This document shows, piece by piece, positions 19,782 to 32,779 of a DNA stretch of 64,000 nucleotides (position 1 is the first letter of the stretch; each line of letters starts with the position of its first letter). The position numbers and the translations under genes are program-made. This DNA is from Cyprinodon diabolis. Lineage: Eukaryota; Chordata; Actinopteri; Cyprinodontiformes; Cyprinodontidae. Location: NCBI GenBank assembly GCA_030533445.1, contig JARPUW010000260.1, positions 392,532-456,531 of the forward strand, given 5' to 3'. Below the pieces are notes generated by a model. That model ran no database searches, had not been told where the DNA came from, and was given only the letters and a program-made list of their open reading frames with translations.

Positions 19782-22333
19782 ACGCCCAGCAGTGATATAG
19801 AATCCATTTCCAAATGTTAAATCACTGGTTTTCCATGTTATTAGGTGAATAGTTGCTGTATTACAGAGTAAATGGGAGACTTTTATTGTGAAATTTGCTC
19901 TGGGGTGTGTTTTGAAAAGGTCACTAGAGTCTAATAAAAACAACCTGGAAGAGTTTGGGTCATAATGTTGAGCCATTTGCATCAATTAATGCATTACTAT
20001 AATCTAGAGGCTTTTATTTTGTAGGGTCCCTGGAGTCTTATTTTGAAAGTCCAACAGAGTTGTGTTTATAGAAAATGTTCAGACCCGTCAATGATAGTTG
20101 ATTACTTTCCAATCGTTAAATCACTCTTTTTCCATGTTATTAGGGCAGTAGATGAAGCGGAAATGGGAGGCTTTTATTTTGAAATTTGCTATAGGGTGTG
20201 TTTTAAACAGTCTCCTAGAGTCTATTCTCTAAAACGGGGTTGAGTTTGGGTCATAATGTTGAGCCATATAGAGCAATAAATATATGTAAAAAATATAGAG
20301 GCTTTTATTTTGTAGGGTCCCTGGAGTCTTATTTTGAAAGTCTATCAGTGCTGAGTGGCAAGGGAAGTGTCATGTACAGCAGTCATATAGTATCCATTTC
20401 CCAATGTTAAATCAGTCCTTTCACCCTCCATTAGATTAATATGTGCTGTTTAAAACAGCAGAGGTAAAATCTGTTTGAAGCTTGGTAACCTTGACAACGC
20501 TTAACGAGCCTCTCACTGACACAGACAACAGCTGCACTCACTATTGGTTTCTTCTTCCCAGGCTTTTTTGTATGGGAAGAACGGCACCGAACAAACGACT
20601 ACTGATCAAAAACCGTATGAGTTATTCAAAAAACATTTTCACCATGAGCATCAGCAATCCTTCGACTCCAACTATACCAACTTTGGTGTATGTGTGTCAT
20701 TCAGAAAAATATTTATGACGAGTTGAAAACACATAGTCTGATTCGTTTTTCTCCCATCTTCAGCTCAAAAAGAATGGAGAAAGGCTGAAACTCTCATCCA
20801 CTTTAGGTTGGTCTGGAGGGTTTTTAAGGCAAAGTATTAATCCTACCGTAATTCCGAAGACATTGTGTGAGTCCAGAGGTTTCAGTCTACAAACTGACCA
20901 AAAATGGTGACTGTAGCTCCAAATATGTGGCCGTGAGGGCGAGAATAAGATGTTTGATCTTAAAAAATGGCCGCCTCACACTAAGATTTCAGCAGCTGCA
21001 CTCTAGCAGGCTGCTGCAGAAGCTAACTGTCAGCTAGCTTCCAGGTGCTTACCCTCCGAACAAACGACTGCTGAGCAAAAACCGTAAAAGATATCTGAAA
21101 AATTCTTTCAGTGAAAGCAACATCTATCCTTTGTCTCAGACTGGGGTAACCTTCATGTCTGTAGGTCTTTCACAACCCAAAACGAAGCACAAACAAAATG
21201 GTTGGCCCACCTGCTCCTCCCTTTGTTTGAACTGCAGGACCTCACTCTCACTCACCTTTTAGCTGCTAAAGCACCCCTCCGAACAAACGACTGCTGAGTA
21301 AAAACCGTAAAAGGTATCTGAAAAATTCTTTTTATCTAAGCGACAGCTATATCTTGTCTTCAATTGGAGTAACTTTCATGGCTGTAGGTCATCTACAAAC
21401 TGAATGGGAAGAGAAAGAAAAAGAAAAAACGTTTCATCACACCTAAGCTTCTAATTGAGCTAGCTGCAGCAGGTCACTGTCACTCAGCTTTCAGGTGCTT
21501 AAAATGTCCTCCGAACAAACGACTGCTGAGCAAAAACCGTATGAGTTATTCAAAAAATTTTTTCACCGTGAGCGTCAGTCATCCTTCGACTCCAACTATG
21601 CCAACTTTGGTGTATGTGTGTCATTCAGAAAAATATTTATGACGAGTTTAAAACACATAGTCGGATTCGTTTTTCTCCCCTCTTCTGCTCCAAAACCAAT
21701 GAAAAACGGCTCTGATTTTCATCGACTTTAGGTCGGTCTGGAGGGTTTTTAAGGAAAAGTATTAATCCTACCGTAATTCCGAAGATATTGTGTGGGTCCA
21801 GAGATTTCAGTCTACAAACTGACCAAAAATGGTGACTCTAGCTATAAATATGTGGCCGTGAGGGCGAGTTTAAAATGTTTTTTTGTGTTTAAAAAACGCC
21901 TGCCTCACACTCTAGCTTTTCAGTTGCTCCACTCTAGCAGGCTGGATTTTGCTAAAACTTTGTGGCGCTTGAGGTCTGATTATACAAAAACCGTAGCAGT
22001 TATCAACATACCGTCTTCAGTTTTAAATAGACGAAGGATTTATCTACAAACTGAGCTTCAAACTGTTTTTCTAGGTGAATGTATGCCGACACAGTGAAGT
22101 GCTGTTTTTTATGCTTTTTTTTTCCTCTCCCCATTCATTTCCTATGGGATTTTTTTGCGACGTTTTCGCTAATAATTCGCAAACCTTCGGACTAATGAGA
22201 AAGTTTTATACAAGCACACATCACCCCATTGGTCCCGACGCGTGTGCCAACTTTGGGCCCGATCCGCCAAACCGTGCGGGACTAGTTACGCGCCGAAGTT
22301 TTGGGTATACGGGAGAATTATAATAATAATAAT

Positions 22334-22461
22334 ACGCGGAATAAATATGTGCAATAGTAGTAGGTGGGCCATGCCTTCGGCATGTGGCCCCCCAATAATA
22401 CGCGGAATAAATATGTGCAATAGTAGTAGGTGGGCCATGCCTTCGGCATGTGGCCCCCCAA
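22334..22461 (+). repeat. 66-bp GC-hairpin repeat, 2 copies (unit 7)
   Basis: Two identical copies joined by two AAT triplets, the same arrangement as in unit 1. Confidence 0.94.
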
Positions 22462-22729
22462 CTAGAAAATTTCTAAAGAAATTTTGAGGGGGGCCACCTA
22501 CTGCCCGTCTGGGGAACCGGGCCAATACGGCCCTGGCAAGTGACGTCGGGGCTCCCCAGACCAACTGCTTACGCCTTTGAGGGCTGCTGAGGGAAGGAAA
22601 GAGGGCAAGTTCATGGGCAAAGAGAGCTGTGTGCCACTTGTGCTGAAATCTGGGAAATAGACGTGCACAGCGTATGATGCACAAGGGTAATATGGGTTGT
22701 CCATATTGAAACACAGTGGGTAAAGCCCA

Positions 22730-23049
22730 GTTGGCGGGCTTTGCCCGCCTGCTAGGAGCCATCTCAGTGAAGAAAAAAATCACCAATGGCGGGCTCTGCC
22801 CGCCTTCTAAGAGCCATTGCAGTGATGAAATCACCAATGGCGGGCTCCGCCCGCCTGCTAAGAGCCATTGCAGTGATGTAATCACCTTTGGCGGGCTCCG
22901 CCTGCCTGTTACCATTGGCGGGCTCCGCCCGCCTTCTAAGAGCCATTGCAGTGATGTAATCACCTTTGGCGGGCTCCGCCCGCCTGTTACCATTGGCGGG
23001 CTCCGCCCGCCTTCTAAGAGCCATTGCAGTGATGAAATCACCAATGGCA
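22730..23049 (+). repeat. Double-hairpin minisatellite, 7 GC hairpins (unit 7)
   Basis: It matches the unit 5 array at offset 6,550, including the TTT first loop and the GCCTGCC arm of the fourth hairpin. This supports a copy or exchange event between units 5 and 7. Confidence 0.92.
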
Positions 23050-23162
23050 ATGAGCAATATGCCAGAATGTATGAGTGTGTATAAGGAAGAGGCTTTTATT
23101 CTGTAGAGTCCTTGTAGTCTTATTTTGAAAGTCTATCATGAATGTGCATCAAAAGATGGGTC

Positions 23163-26100
23163 ACGCCCAGCAGTGATATAGAATCCATTTCCAAATGTTA
23201 AATCACTGGTTTTCCATGTTATTAGGTGAATAGTTGCTGTATTACAGAGTAAATGGGAGACTTTTATTGTGAAATTTGCTCTGGGGTGTGTTTTGAAAAG
23301 GTCACTAGAGTCTAATAAAAACAACCTGGAAGAGTTTGGGTCATAATGTTGAGCCATTTGCATCAATTAATGCATTAGTATAATCTAGAGGCTTTTATTT
23401 TGTAGGGTCCCTGGAGTCTTATTTTGAAAGTCCAACAGAGTTGTGTTTATAGAAAATGTTCAGACCCGTCAATGATAGTTGATTACTTTCCAATCGTTAA
23501 ATCACTCTTTTTCCATGTTATTAGGGCAGTAGATGAAGCGGAAATGGGAGGCTTTTATTTTGAAATTTGCTATAGGGTGTGTTTTAAACAGTCTCCTAGA
23601 GTCTATTCTCTAAAACGGGGTTGAGTTTGGGTCATAATGTTGAGCCATATAGGGCAATAAATATATGTAAAAAATATAGAGGCTTTTATTTTGTAGGGTC
23701 CCTGGAGTCTTATTTTGAAAGTCTATCAGTGCTGAGTGGCAAGGGAAGTGTCATGGACAGCAGTCATATAGTATCCATTTCCCAATGTTAAATCAGTCCT
23801 TTCACCCTCCATTAGATTAATATGTGCTGTTTAAAACAGCAGAGGTAAAATCTGTTTGAAGCTTGGTAACCTTGACAACGCTTGACGAGCCTCTCACTGA
23901 CACAGACAACAGCTGCACTCACTATTGGTTTCTTCTTCCCAGGCTTTTTTGTATGGGAAGAACGGCAACGAAAACAAACGACTACTGATCAAAAACCGTA
24001 TGAGTTATTCAAAAAACATTTTCACCATGAGCATCAGCAATCCTTCGACTCCAAGTATACCAACTTTGGTGTATGTGTGTCATTCAGAACAATATTTATG
24101 ACGACTTGAAAACACATAGTCTGATTCGTTTCTCTCCCATCTTCAGCTCAAAAAGAATGGAGAAAGGCTGAAACTCATCGACTTTAGGTTGGTCTGGAGG
24201 GTTTTTAAGGAAAAGTATTAATCCTACCGTAATTCCGAAGACATTGTGTGAGTCCAGAGGTTTCAGTCTACAAACTGACCAAAAATGGTGACTGTAGCTC
24301 CAAATATGTGGCCGTGAGGGCGAGAATAAGATGTTTGATCTTAAAAAAATGGCCGCCTCACACTAAGATTTCAGCAGCTGCACTCTAGCAGGCTGCTGCA
24401 GAAGCTAACTGTCAGCTAGCTTCCAGGTGCTTACCCTCCGAACAAACGACTGCTGAGCAAAAACCGTAAAAGATATCTGAAAAATTCTTTCAGTGAAAGC
24501 AACATCTATCCTTTGTCTCAGACTGGGGTAACCTTCATGTCTGTAGGTCTTTCACAACCCAAAACGAAGCACAAACAAAATGGTTGGCCCACCTGCTCCT
24601 CCCTTTCTTTTAACTGCAGGACCTCACTCTCACTCACCTCTTAGCTGCTAAAGCACCCCTCCGAACAAACGACTGCTGAGTAAAAACCGTAAAAGGTGTC
24701 TGAAAAATTCTTTTTATCTAAGCGACAGCTATATCTTCTCTTCAATTGGAGTAACTTTCATGGCTGTAGGTCATCTACAAACTGAATGGGAAGAGAAAGA
24801 AAAAGAAAAAACGTTTCATCACACCTAAGCTTCTAATTGAGCTAGCTGCAGCAGGTCACTGTCACTCAGCTTTCAGGTGCTTAAAATGTCCTCCGAACAA
24901 ACGACTGCTGAGCAAAAACCGTATGAGTTATTCAAAAAATTTTTTCACCGTGAGCGTCAGTCATCCTTCGACTCCAACTATGCCAACTTTGGTGTATGTG
25001 TGTCATTCAGAAAAATATTTATGACGAGTTTAAAACACATAGTCGGATTCGTTTTTCTCCCCTCTTCTGCTCCAAAACCAATGAAAAACGGCTCTGATTT
25101 TCATCGACTTTAGGTCGGTCTGGAGGGTTTTTAAGGAAAAGTATTAATCCTACCGTAATTCCGAAGATATTGTGTGGGTCCAGAGATTTCAGTCTACAAA
25201 CTGACCAAAAATGGTGACTCTAGCTATAAATATGTGGCCGTGAGGGCGAGTTTAAAATGTTATTTTGTGTTTAAAAAACGCCTGCCTCACACTCTAGCTT
25301 TTCAGTTGCTCCACTCTAGCAGGCTGGATTTTGCTAAAACTTTGTGGCGCTTGAGGTCTGATTATACAAAAACCGTAGCAGTTATCAACATACCGTCTTC
25401 AGTTTTAAATAGAGGAAGGATTTATCTACAAACTGAGCTTCAAACTGTTTTTCTAGGTGAATGTATGCCGACACAGTGAAGTGCTGTTTTTTATGCTTTT
25501 TTTTACCTCTTCCCATTCATTTCCTATGGGATTTTTTTGCGACGTTTTCGCTAATAATTCGCAAACCTTCGGACTAATGAGAAAGTTTTATACAAGCACA
25601 CATCACCCCATTGGTCCCAACGCGTGTGCCAACTTTGGGCCCGATCCGCCAAACCGTGCGGGACTAGTTACGTGCCGAAGTTTTGGGTATACGGGAGAAT
25701 TATAATAACTAGAAAATTTCTAAAGAAATTTTGAGGGGGGCCACCTACTGCCCGTCTGGGGAACCGGGCCAATACGGCCCTGGCAAGTGACGTCGGGGCT
25801 CCCCAGACCAACTGCTTACGCCTTTGAGGGCTGCTGAGGGAAGGAAAGAGGGCAAGTTCATGGGCAAAGAGAGCTGTGTGCCACTTGTGCTGAAATCTGG
25901 GAAATAGACGTGCACAGCGTATGATGCACAAGGGTAATATGGGTTGTCCATATTGAAACACAGTGGGTAAAGCCCAGTTGGCGGGCTTCGCCCGCCTGCT
26001 AGGAGCCATCTCAGTGAAGAAAAAAATCACCAATGGCGGGCTCTGCCCGCCTTCTAAGAGCCATTGCAGTGATGAAATCACCAATGGCGGGCTCCGCCCG

Positions 26101-26331
26101 CCTGCTAAGAGCCATTGCAGTGATGTAATCACCTTTGGCGGGTTCCGCCCGCCTGTTACCATTGGCGGGCTCCGCCCGCCTTCTAAGAGCCATTGCAGTG
26201 ATGAAATCACCAATGGCAATGAGCAATATGCCAGAATGTATGAGTGTGTATAAGGAAGAGGCTTTTATTCTGTAGAGTCCTTGTAGTCTTATTTTGAAAG
26301 TCTATCATGAATGTGCATCAAAAGATGGGTC
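23163..26331 (+). repeat. Repeat unit 8 (3,169 bp)
   Basis: Complete unit with no 66-bp copy. It is nearly identical to unit 6 until about 25330. It then shows private changes: AGAGGAAGG near 25412, an A inside the T-run near 25505, CTCTTCCC near 25507, CCCAACGCG near 25616 and GGGTTCCGCC near 26140. Confidence 0.95.
25977..26218 (+). repeat. Double-hairpin minisatellite, 5 GC hairpins (unit 8)
   Basis: Standard except that the fourth stem has left arm GGCGGGT, giving a G-T pair next to the loop. Confidence 0.92.
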
Positions 26332-28867
26332 ACGCCCAGCAGTGATATAGAATCCATTTCCAAATGTTAAATCACTGGTTTTCCATGTTATTAGGTGAAT
26401 AGTTGCTGTATTACAGAGTAAATGGGAGACTTTTATTGTGAAATTTGCTCTGGGTGTGTTTTGAAAAGGTCACTAGAGTCTAATAAAAACAACCTGGAAG
26501 AGTTTGGGTCATAATGTTGAGCCATTTGCATCAATTAATGCATTAGTATAATCTAGAGGCTTTTATTTTGTAGGGTCCCTGGAGTCTTATTTTGAAAGTC
26601 CAACAGAGTTGTGTTTATAGAAAATGTTCAGACCCGTCAATGATAGTTGATTACTTTCCAATCGTTAAATCACTCTTTTTCCATGTTATTAGGGCAGTAG
26701 ATGAAGCGGAAATGGGAGGCTTTTATTTTGAAATTTGCTACAGGGTGTGTTTTAAACAGTCTCCTAGAGTCTATTCTCTAAAACGGGGTTGAGTTTGGGT
26801 CATAATGTTGAGCCATATAGGGCAATAAATATATGTAAAAAATATAGAGGCTTTTATTTTGTAGGGTCCCTGGAGTCTTATTTTGAAAGTCTATCAGTGC
26901 TGAGTGGCAAGGGAAGTGTCATGGACAGCAGTCATATAGTATCCATTTCCCAATGTTAAATCAGTCCTTTCACCCTCCATTAGATTAATATGTGCTGTTT
27001 AAAACAGCAGAGGTAAAATCTGTTTGAAGCTTGGTAACCTTGACAACGCTTAACGAGCCTCTCACTGACACAGACAACAGCTGCACTCACTATTGGTTTC
27101 TTCTTCCCAGGCTTTTTTGTATGGGAAGAACGGCACCGAACAAACGACTACTGATCAAAAACCGTATGAGTTATTCAAAAAACATTTTCACCATGAGCAT
27201 CAGCAATCCTTCGACTCCAACTATACCAACTTTGGTGTATGTGTGTCATTCAGAAAAATATTTATGACGAGTTGAAAACACATAGTCTGATTCGTTTCTC
27301 TCCCATCTTCAGCTCAAAAAGAATAGAGAAAGGCTGAAACTCTCATCGACTTTAGGTTGGTCTGGACGGTTTTTAAGGAAAAGTATTAATCCTACCGTAA
27401 TTCCGAAGACATTGTGTGAGTCCAGAGGTTTCAGTCTACAAACTGACCAAAAATGGTGACTGTAGCTCCAAATATGTGGCCGTGAGGGCGAGAATAAGAT
27501 GTTTGATCTTAAAAGAATGGCCGCCTCACACTAAGATTTCAGCAGCTGCACTCTAGCAGGCTGCTGCAGAAGCTAACTGTCAGCTAGCTTCCAGGTGCTT
27601 ACCCTCCGAACAAACGACTGCTGAGCAAAAACCGTAAAAGATATCTGAAAAATTCTTTCAGTGAAAGCAACATCTATCCTTTGTCTCAGACTGGGGTAAC
27701 CTTCATGTCTGTAGGTCTTTCACAACCCAAAACGAAGCACAAACAAAATGGTTGGCCCACCTGCTCCTCCCTTTGTTTGAACTGCAGGACCTCACTCTCA
27801 CTCACCTTTTAGCTGCTAAAGCACCCCTCCGAACAAACGACTGCTGAGTAAAAACCGTAAAAGGTATCTGAAAAATTATTTTTATCTAAGCGACAGCTAT
27901 ATCTTGTCTTCAATTGGAGTAACTTTCATGGCTGTAGGTCATCTACAACCTGAATGGGAAGAGAAAGAAAAAGAAAAAACGTTTTGTCACACCTGATCTT
28001 CTAATTGAGCTAGCTGCAGCAGGACACTCTCCCCCAGCTTTCAGCTGCTTAAAATGTCCTCCGAACAAACGACTGCTGAGCAAAAACCGTATGAGTTATT
28101 CAAAATATTTTTTCACCGTGAGCGTCAGCCATCCTTCGACTCCAACTATGCCAACTTTGGTGTATGTGTGTCATTCAGAAAAATATTTATGACGAGTTTA
28201 AAACACATAGTCTGATTCGTTTTTCTCCCCTCTTCTGCTCCAAAACCAATGAAAAACGGCTCTGATTTTCATCGACTTTAGGTCGGTCTGGAGGGTTTTT
28301 AAGGAAAAGTATTAATCCTACCGTAATTCCGAAGATATTGTGTGGGTCCAGAGATTTCAGTCTACAAACTGACCAAAAATGGTGACTCTAGCTATAAATA
28401 TGTGGCCGTGAGGGCGAGTTTAAAATGTTTTTTTGTGTTTAAAAAACGCCTGCCTCACACTCTAGCTTTTCAGTTGCTCCACTCTAGCAGGCTGGATTTT
28501 GCTAAAACTTTGTGGCGCTTGAGGTCTGATTATACAAAAACCGTAGCAGTTATCAACATACCGTCTTCAGTTTTAAATAGACGAAGGATTTATCTACAAA
28601 CTGAGCTTCAAACTGTTTTTCTAGGTGAATGTATGCCGACACAGTGAAGTGCTGTTTTTTATGCTTTTTTTTTCCTCTCCCCATTCATTTCCTATGGGAT
28701 TTTTTTGCGACGTTTTCGCTAATAATTCGCAAACCTTCGGACTAATGAGAAAGTTTTATACAAGCACACATCACCCCATTGGTCCCGACGCGTGTGCCAA
28801 CTTTGGGCCCGATCCGCCAAACCGTGCGGGACTAGTTACGTGCCGAAGTTTTGGGTATACGGGAGAA

Positions 28868-28882
28868 TTATAATAATAATAA
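28868..28882 (+). repeat. Hairpin-free site with extra AAT triplets (unit 9)
   Basis: Other empty units read TTATAATAACTAG here. This one has two additional triplets and no 66-bp copy. It may be the remnant of a lost array or simple slippage. Confidence 0.7.
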
Positions 28883-29150
28883 CTAGAAAATTTCTAAAGA
28901 AATTTTGAGGGGGGCCACCTACTGCCCGTCTGGGGAACCGGGCCAATACGGCCCTGGCAAGTGACGTCGGGGCTCCCCAGACCAACTGCTTACGCCTTTG
29001 AGGGCTGCTGAGGGAAGGAAAGAGGGCAAGTTCATGGGCAAAGAGAGCTGTGTGCCACTTGTGCTGAAATCTGGGAAATAGACGTGCACAGCGTATGATG
29101 CACAAGGGTAATATGGGTTGTCCATATTGAAACACAGTGGGTAAAGCCCA

Positions 29151-29392
29151 GTTGGCGGGCTTCGCCCGCCTGCTAGGAGCCATCTCAGTGAAGAAAAAAA
29201 TCACCAATGGCGGGCTCTGCCCGCCTTCTAAGAGCCATTGCAGTGATGAAATCACCAATGGCGGGCTCCGCCCGCCTGCTAAGAGCCATTGCAGTGATGT
29301 AATCACCTTTGGCGGGCTCCGCCCGCCTGTTACCATTGGCGGGCTACGCCCGCCTTCTAAGAGCCATTGCAGTGATGAAATCACCAATGGCA
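29151..29392 (+). repeat. Double-hairpin minisatellite, 5 GC hairpins (unit 9)
   Basis: Same loop order as unit 2, with the rare TAC loop in the last hairpin. Stems are intact. Confidence 0.92.
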
Positions 29393-32055
29393 ATGAGCAA
29401 TATGCCAGAATGTATGAGTGTGTATAAGGAAGAGGCTTTTATTCTGTAGAGTCCTTGTAGTCTTATTTTGAAAGTCTATCATGAATGTGCATCAAAAGAT
29501 GGGTCACGCCCAGCAGTGATATAGAATCCATTTCCAAATGTTAAATCACTGGTTTTCCATGTTATTAGGTGAATAGTTGCTGTATTACAGAGTAAATGGG
29601 AGACTTTTATTGTGAAATTTGCTCTGGGGTGTGTTTTGAAAAGGTCACTAGAGTCTAATAAAAACAACCTGGAAGAGTTTGGGTCATAATGTTGAGCCAT
29701 TTGCATCAATTAATGCATTACTATAATCTAGAGGCTTTTATTTTGTAGGGTCCCTGGAGTCTTATTTTGAAAGTCCAACAGAGTTGTGTTTATAGAAAAT
29801 GTTCAGACCCGTCAATGATAGTTGATTACTTTCCAATCATTAAATCACTCTTTTTCCATGTTATTAGGGCAGTAGATGAAGCGGAAATGGGAGGCTTTTA
29901 TTTTGAAATTTGCTATAGGGTGTGTTTTAAACAGTCTCCTAGAGTCTATTCTCTAAAACGGGGTTGAGTTTGGGTCATAATGTTGAGCCATATAGAGCAA
30001 TAAATATATGTAAAAAATATAGAGGCTTTTATTTTGTAGGGTCCCTGGAGTCTTATTTTGAAAGTCTATCAGTGCTGAGTGGCAAGGGAAGTGTCATGGA
30101 CAGCAGTCATATAGTATCCATTTCCCAATGTTAAATCAGTCCTTTCACCCTCCATTAGATTAATATGTGCTGTTTAAAACAGCAGAGGTAAAATCTGTTT
30201 GAAGCTTGGTAACCTTGACAACGCTTAACGAGCCTCTCACTGACACAGACAACAGCTGCACTCACTATTCGTTTCTTCTTCCCAGGCTTTTTTGTATAGG
30301 AAGAACGGCACCGAACAAACGACTACTGATCAAAAACCGTATGAGTTATTCAAAAAACATTTTCACCATGAGCATCAGCAATCCTTCGACTCCAACTATA
30401 CCAACTTTGGTGTATGTGTGTCATTCAGAACAATATTTATGACGACTTGAAAACACATAGTCTGATTCGTTTCTCTCCCATCTTCAGCTCAAAAAGAATG
30501 GAGAAAGGCTGAAACTCATCGACTTTAGGTTGGTCTGGAGGGTTTTTAAGGAAAAGTATTAATCCTACCGTAATTCCGAAGACATTGTGTGAGTCCAGAG
30601 GTTTCAGTCTACAAACTGACCAAAAATGGTGACTGTAGCTCCAAATATGTGGCCGTGAGGGCGAGAATAAGATGTTTGATCTTAAAAAAATGGCCGCCTC
30701 ACACTAAATTTCAGCAGCTGCACTCTAGCAGGCTGCTGCAGAAGCTAACTGTCAGCTAGCTTCCAGGTGCTTACCCTCCGAACAAACGACTGCTGAGCAA
30801 AAACCGTAAAAGATATCTGAAAAATTCTTTCAGTGAAAGCAACATCTATCCTTTGTCTCAGACTGGGGTAACCTTCATGTCTGTAGGTCTTTCACAACCC
30901 AAAACGAAGCACAAACAAAATGGTTGGCCCACCTGCTCCTCCCTTTGTTTGAACTGCAGGACCTCACTCTCACTCACCTTTTAGCTGCTAAAGCACCCCT
31001 CCGAACAAACGACTGCTGAGTAAAAACCGTAAAAGGTATCTGAAAAATTCTTTTTATCTAAGCGACAGCTATATCTTGTCTTCAATTGGAGTAACTTTCA
31101 TGGCTGTAGGTCATCTACAAACTGAACGGGAAGAGAAAGAAAAAGAAAAAACGTTTCATCACACCTAAGCTTCTAATTGAGCTAGCTGCAGCAGGTCACT
31201 GTCACTCAGCTTTCAGGTGCTTAAAATGTCCTCCGAACAAACGACTGCTGAGCAAAAACCGTATGAGTTATTCAAAAAATTTTTTCACCGTGAGCGTCAG
31301 TCATGCTTCGACTCCAACTATGCCAACTTTGGTGTATGTGTGTCATTCAGAAAAATATTTATGACGAGTTTAAAACACATAGTCTGATTCGTTTTTCTCC
31401 CCTCTTCTGCTCCAAAACCAATGAAAAACGGCTCTGATTTTCATCGACTTTAGGTCGGTCTGGAGGGTTTTTAAGGAAAAGTATTAATCCTACCGTAATT
31501 CCGAAGATATTGTGTGGGTCCAGAGATTTCAGTCTACAAACTGACCAAAAATGGTGACTCTAGCTATAAATATGTGGCCGTGAGGGCGAGTTTAAAATGT
31601 TTTTTTGTGTTTAAAAAACGCCTGCCTCACACTCTAGCTTTTCAGTTGCTCCACTCTAGCAGGCTGGATTTTGCTAAAACTTTGTGGCGCTTGAGGTCTG
31701 ATTATACAAAAACCGTAGCAGTTATCAACATACCGTCTTCAGTTTTAAATAGACGAAGGATTTATCTACAAACTGAGCTTCAAACTGTTTTTCTAGGTGA
31801 ATGTATGCCGACACAGTGAAGTGCTGTTTTTTATGCTTTTTTTTTCCTCTCCCCATTCATTTCCTATGGGATTTTTTTGCGACGTTTTCGCTAATAATTC
31901 GCAAACCTTCGGACTAATGAGAAAGTTTTATACAAGCACACATCACCCCATTGGTCCCGACGCGTGTGCCAACTTTGGGCCCGATCCGCCAAACCGTGCG
32001 AGACTAGTTATGCGCCGAAGTTTTGGGTATACGGGAGAATTATAATAATAATAAT

Positions 32056-32183
32056 ACGCGGAATAAATATGTGCAATAGTAGTAGGTGGGCCATGCCTTC
32101 GGCATGTGGCCCCCCAATAATACGCGGAATAAATATGTGCAATAGTAGTAGGTGGGCCATGCCTTCGGCATGTGGCCCCCCAA
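32056..32183 (+). repeat. 66-bp GC-hairpin repeat, 2 copies (unit 10)
   Basis: Two identical copies joined by two AAT triplets. The leader just upstream carries the private changes GCGAGACTAG and TTATGCGCC. Confidence 0.94.
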
Positions 32184-32451
32184 CTAGAAAATTTCTAAAG
32201 AAATTTTGAGGGGGGCCACCTACTGCCCGTCTGGGGAACCGGGCCAATACGGCCCTGGCAAGTGACGTCGGGGCTCCCCAGACCAACTGCTTACGCCTTT
32301 GAGGGCTGCTGAGGGAAGGAAAGAGGGCAAGTTCATGGGTAAAGAGAGCTGTGTGCCACTTGTGCTGAAATCTGGGAAATAGACGTGCACAGCGTATGAT
32401 GCACAAGGGTAATATGGGTTGTCCATATTGAAACACAGTGGGTAAAGCCCA

Positions 32452-32666
32452 GTTGGCGGGCTTCGCCCGCCTGCGAGGAGCCATCTCAGTGAAGAAAAAA
32501 ATCACCAATGGCGGGCTCTGCCCGCCTTCTAAGAGCCATTGCAGTGATGAAATCACCAATGGCGGGCTCCGCCCGCCTGCTAAGAGCCATTGCAGTGATG
32601 TAATCACCTTTGGCGGGCTCCGCCCGCCTTCTAAGAGCCATTGCAGTGATGAAATCACCAATGGCA
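32452..32666 (+). repeat. Double-hairpin minisatellite, 4 GC hairpins (unit 10)
   Basis: It lacks the short 27-bp monomer of the standard array, so the third and fourth full monomers are adjacent. The first monomer reads CCTGCGAGGAGCC where most have CCTGCTAGGAGCC. Confidence 0.92.
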
Positions 32667-32779
32667 ATGAGCAATATGCCAGAATGTATGAGTGTGTATA
32701 AGGAAGAGGCTTTTATTCTGTAGAGTCCCTGGAGTCTTATTTTGAAAGTCTATCATGGAAGTGCATCTAAAGATGGGTC

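Larger units (their letters stand above)
19782..23162 (+). repeat. Repeat unit 7 (3,381 bp)
   Basis: Complete unit that matches unit 1 at offset 19,781 through its two 66-bp hairpin copies, and then carries the seven-hairpin minisatellite of unit 5, including the GCCTGCC stem variant and the TTT loop of the first hairpin. This is a clear recombinant of two unit types, with the switch between about 22490 and 22740. Confidence 0.95.
26332..29505 (+). repeat. Repeat unit 9 (3,174 bp)
   Basis: Complete unit of the unit 2 type, and the closest relative of unit 19 (offset 32,616), with which it shares CTGGACGGTTTTT near 27363. It has no 66-bp hairpin copy but keeps six extra bases of AAT repeat where the array sits in unit 2. 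The last minisatellite hairpin has the rare TAC loop also seen in unit 2. Confidence 0.95.
29506..32779 (+). repeat. Repeat unit 10 (3,274 bp)
   Basis: Complete unit with two 66-bp copies and a shortened minisatellite (four GC hairpins, 27 bp less than usual). The first ~900 bases match unit 3 at offset 22,554, so units 9-10 mirror units 2-3. Private changes include TATTCGTTTC near 30267 and GTATAGGAAG near 30294. The last ~80 bases (CTATCATGGAAGTGCATC) match the end of unit 4. Confidence 0.95.
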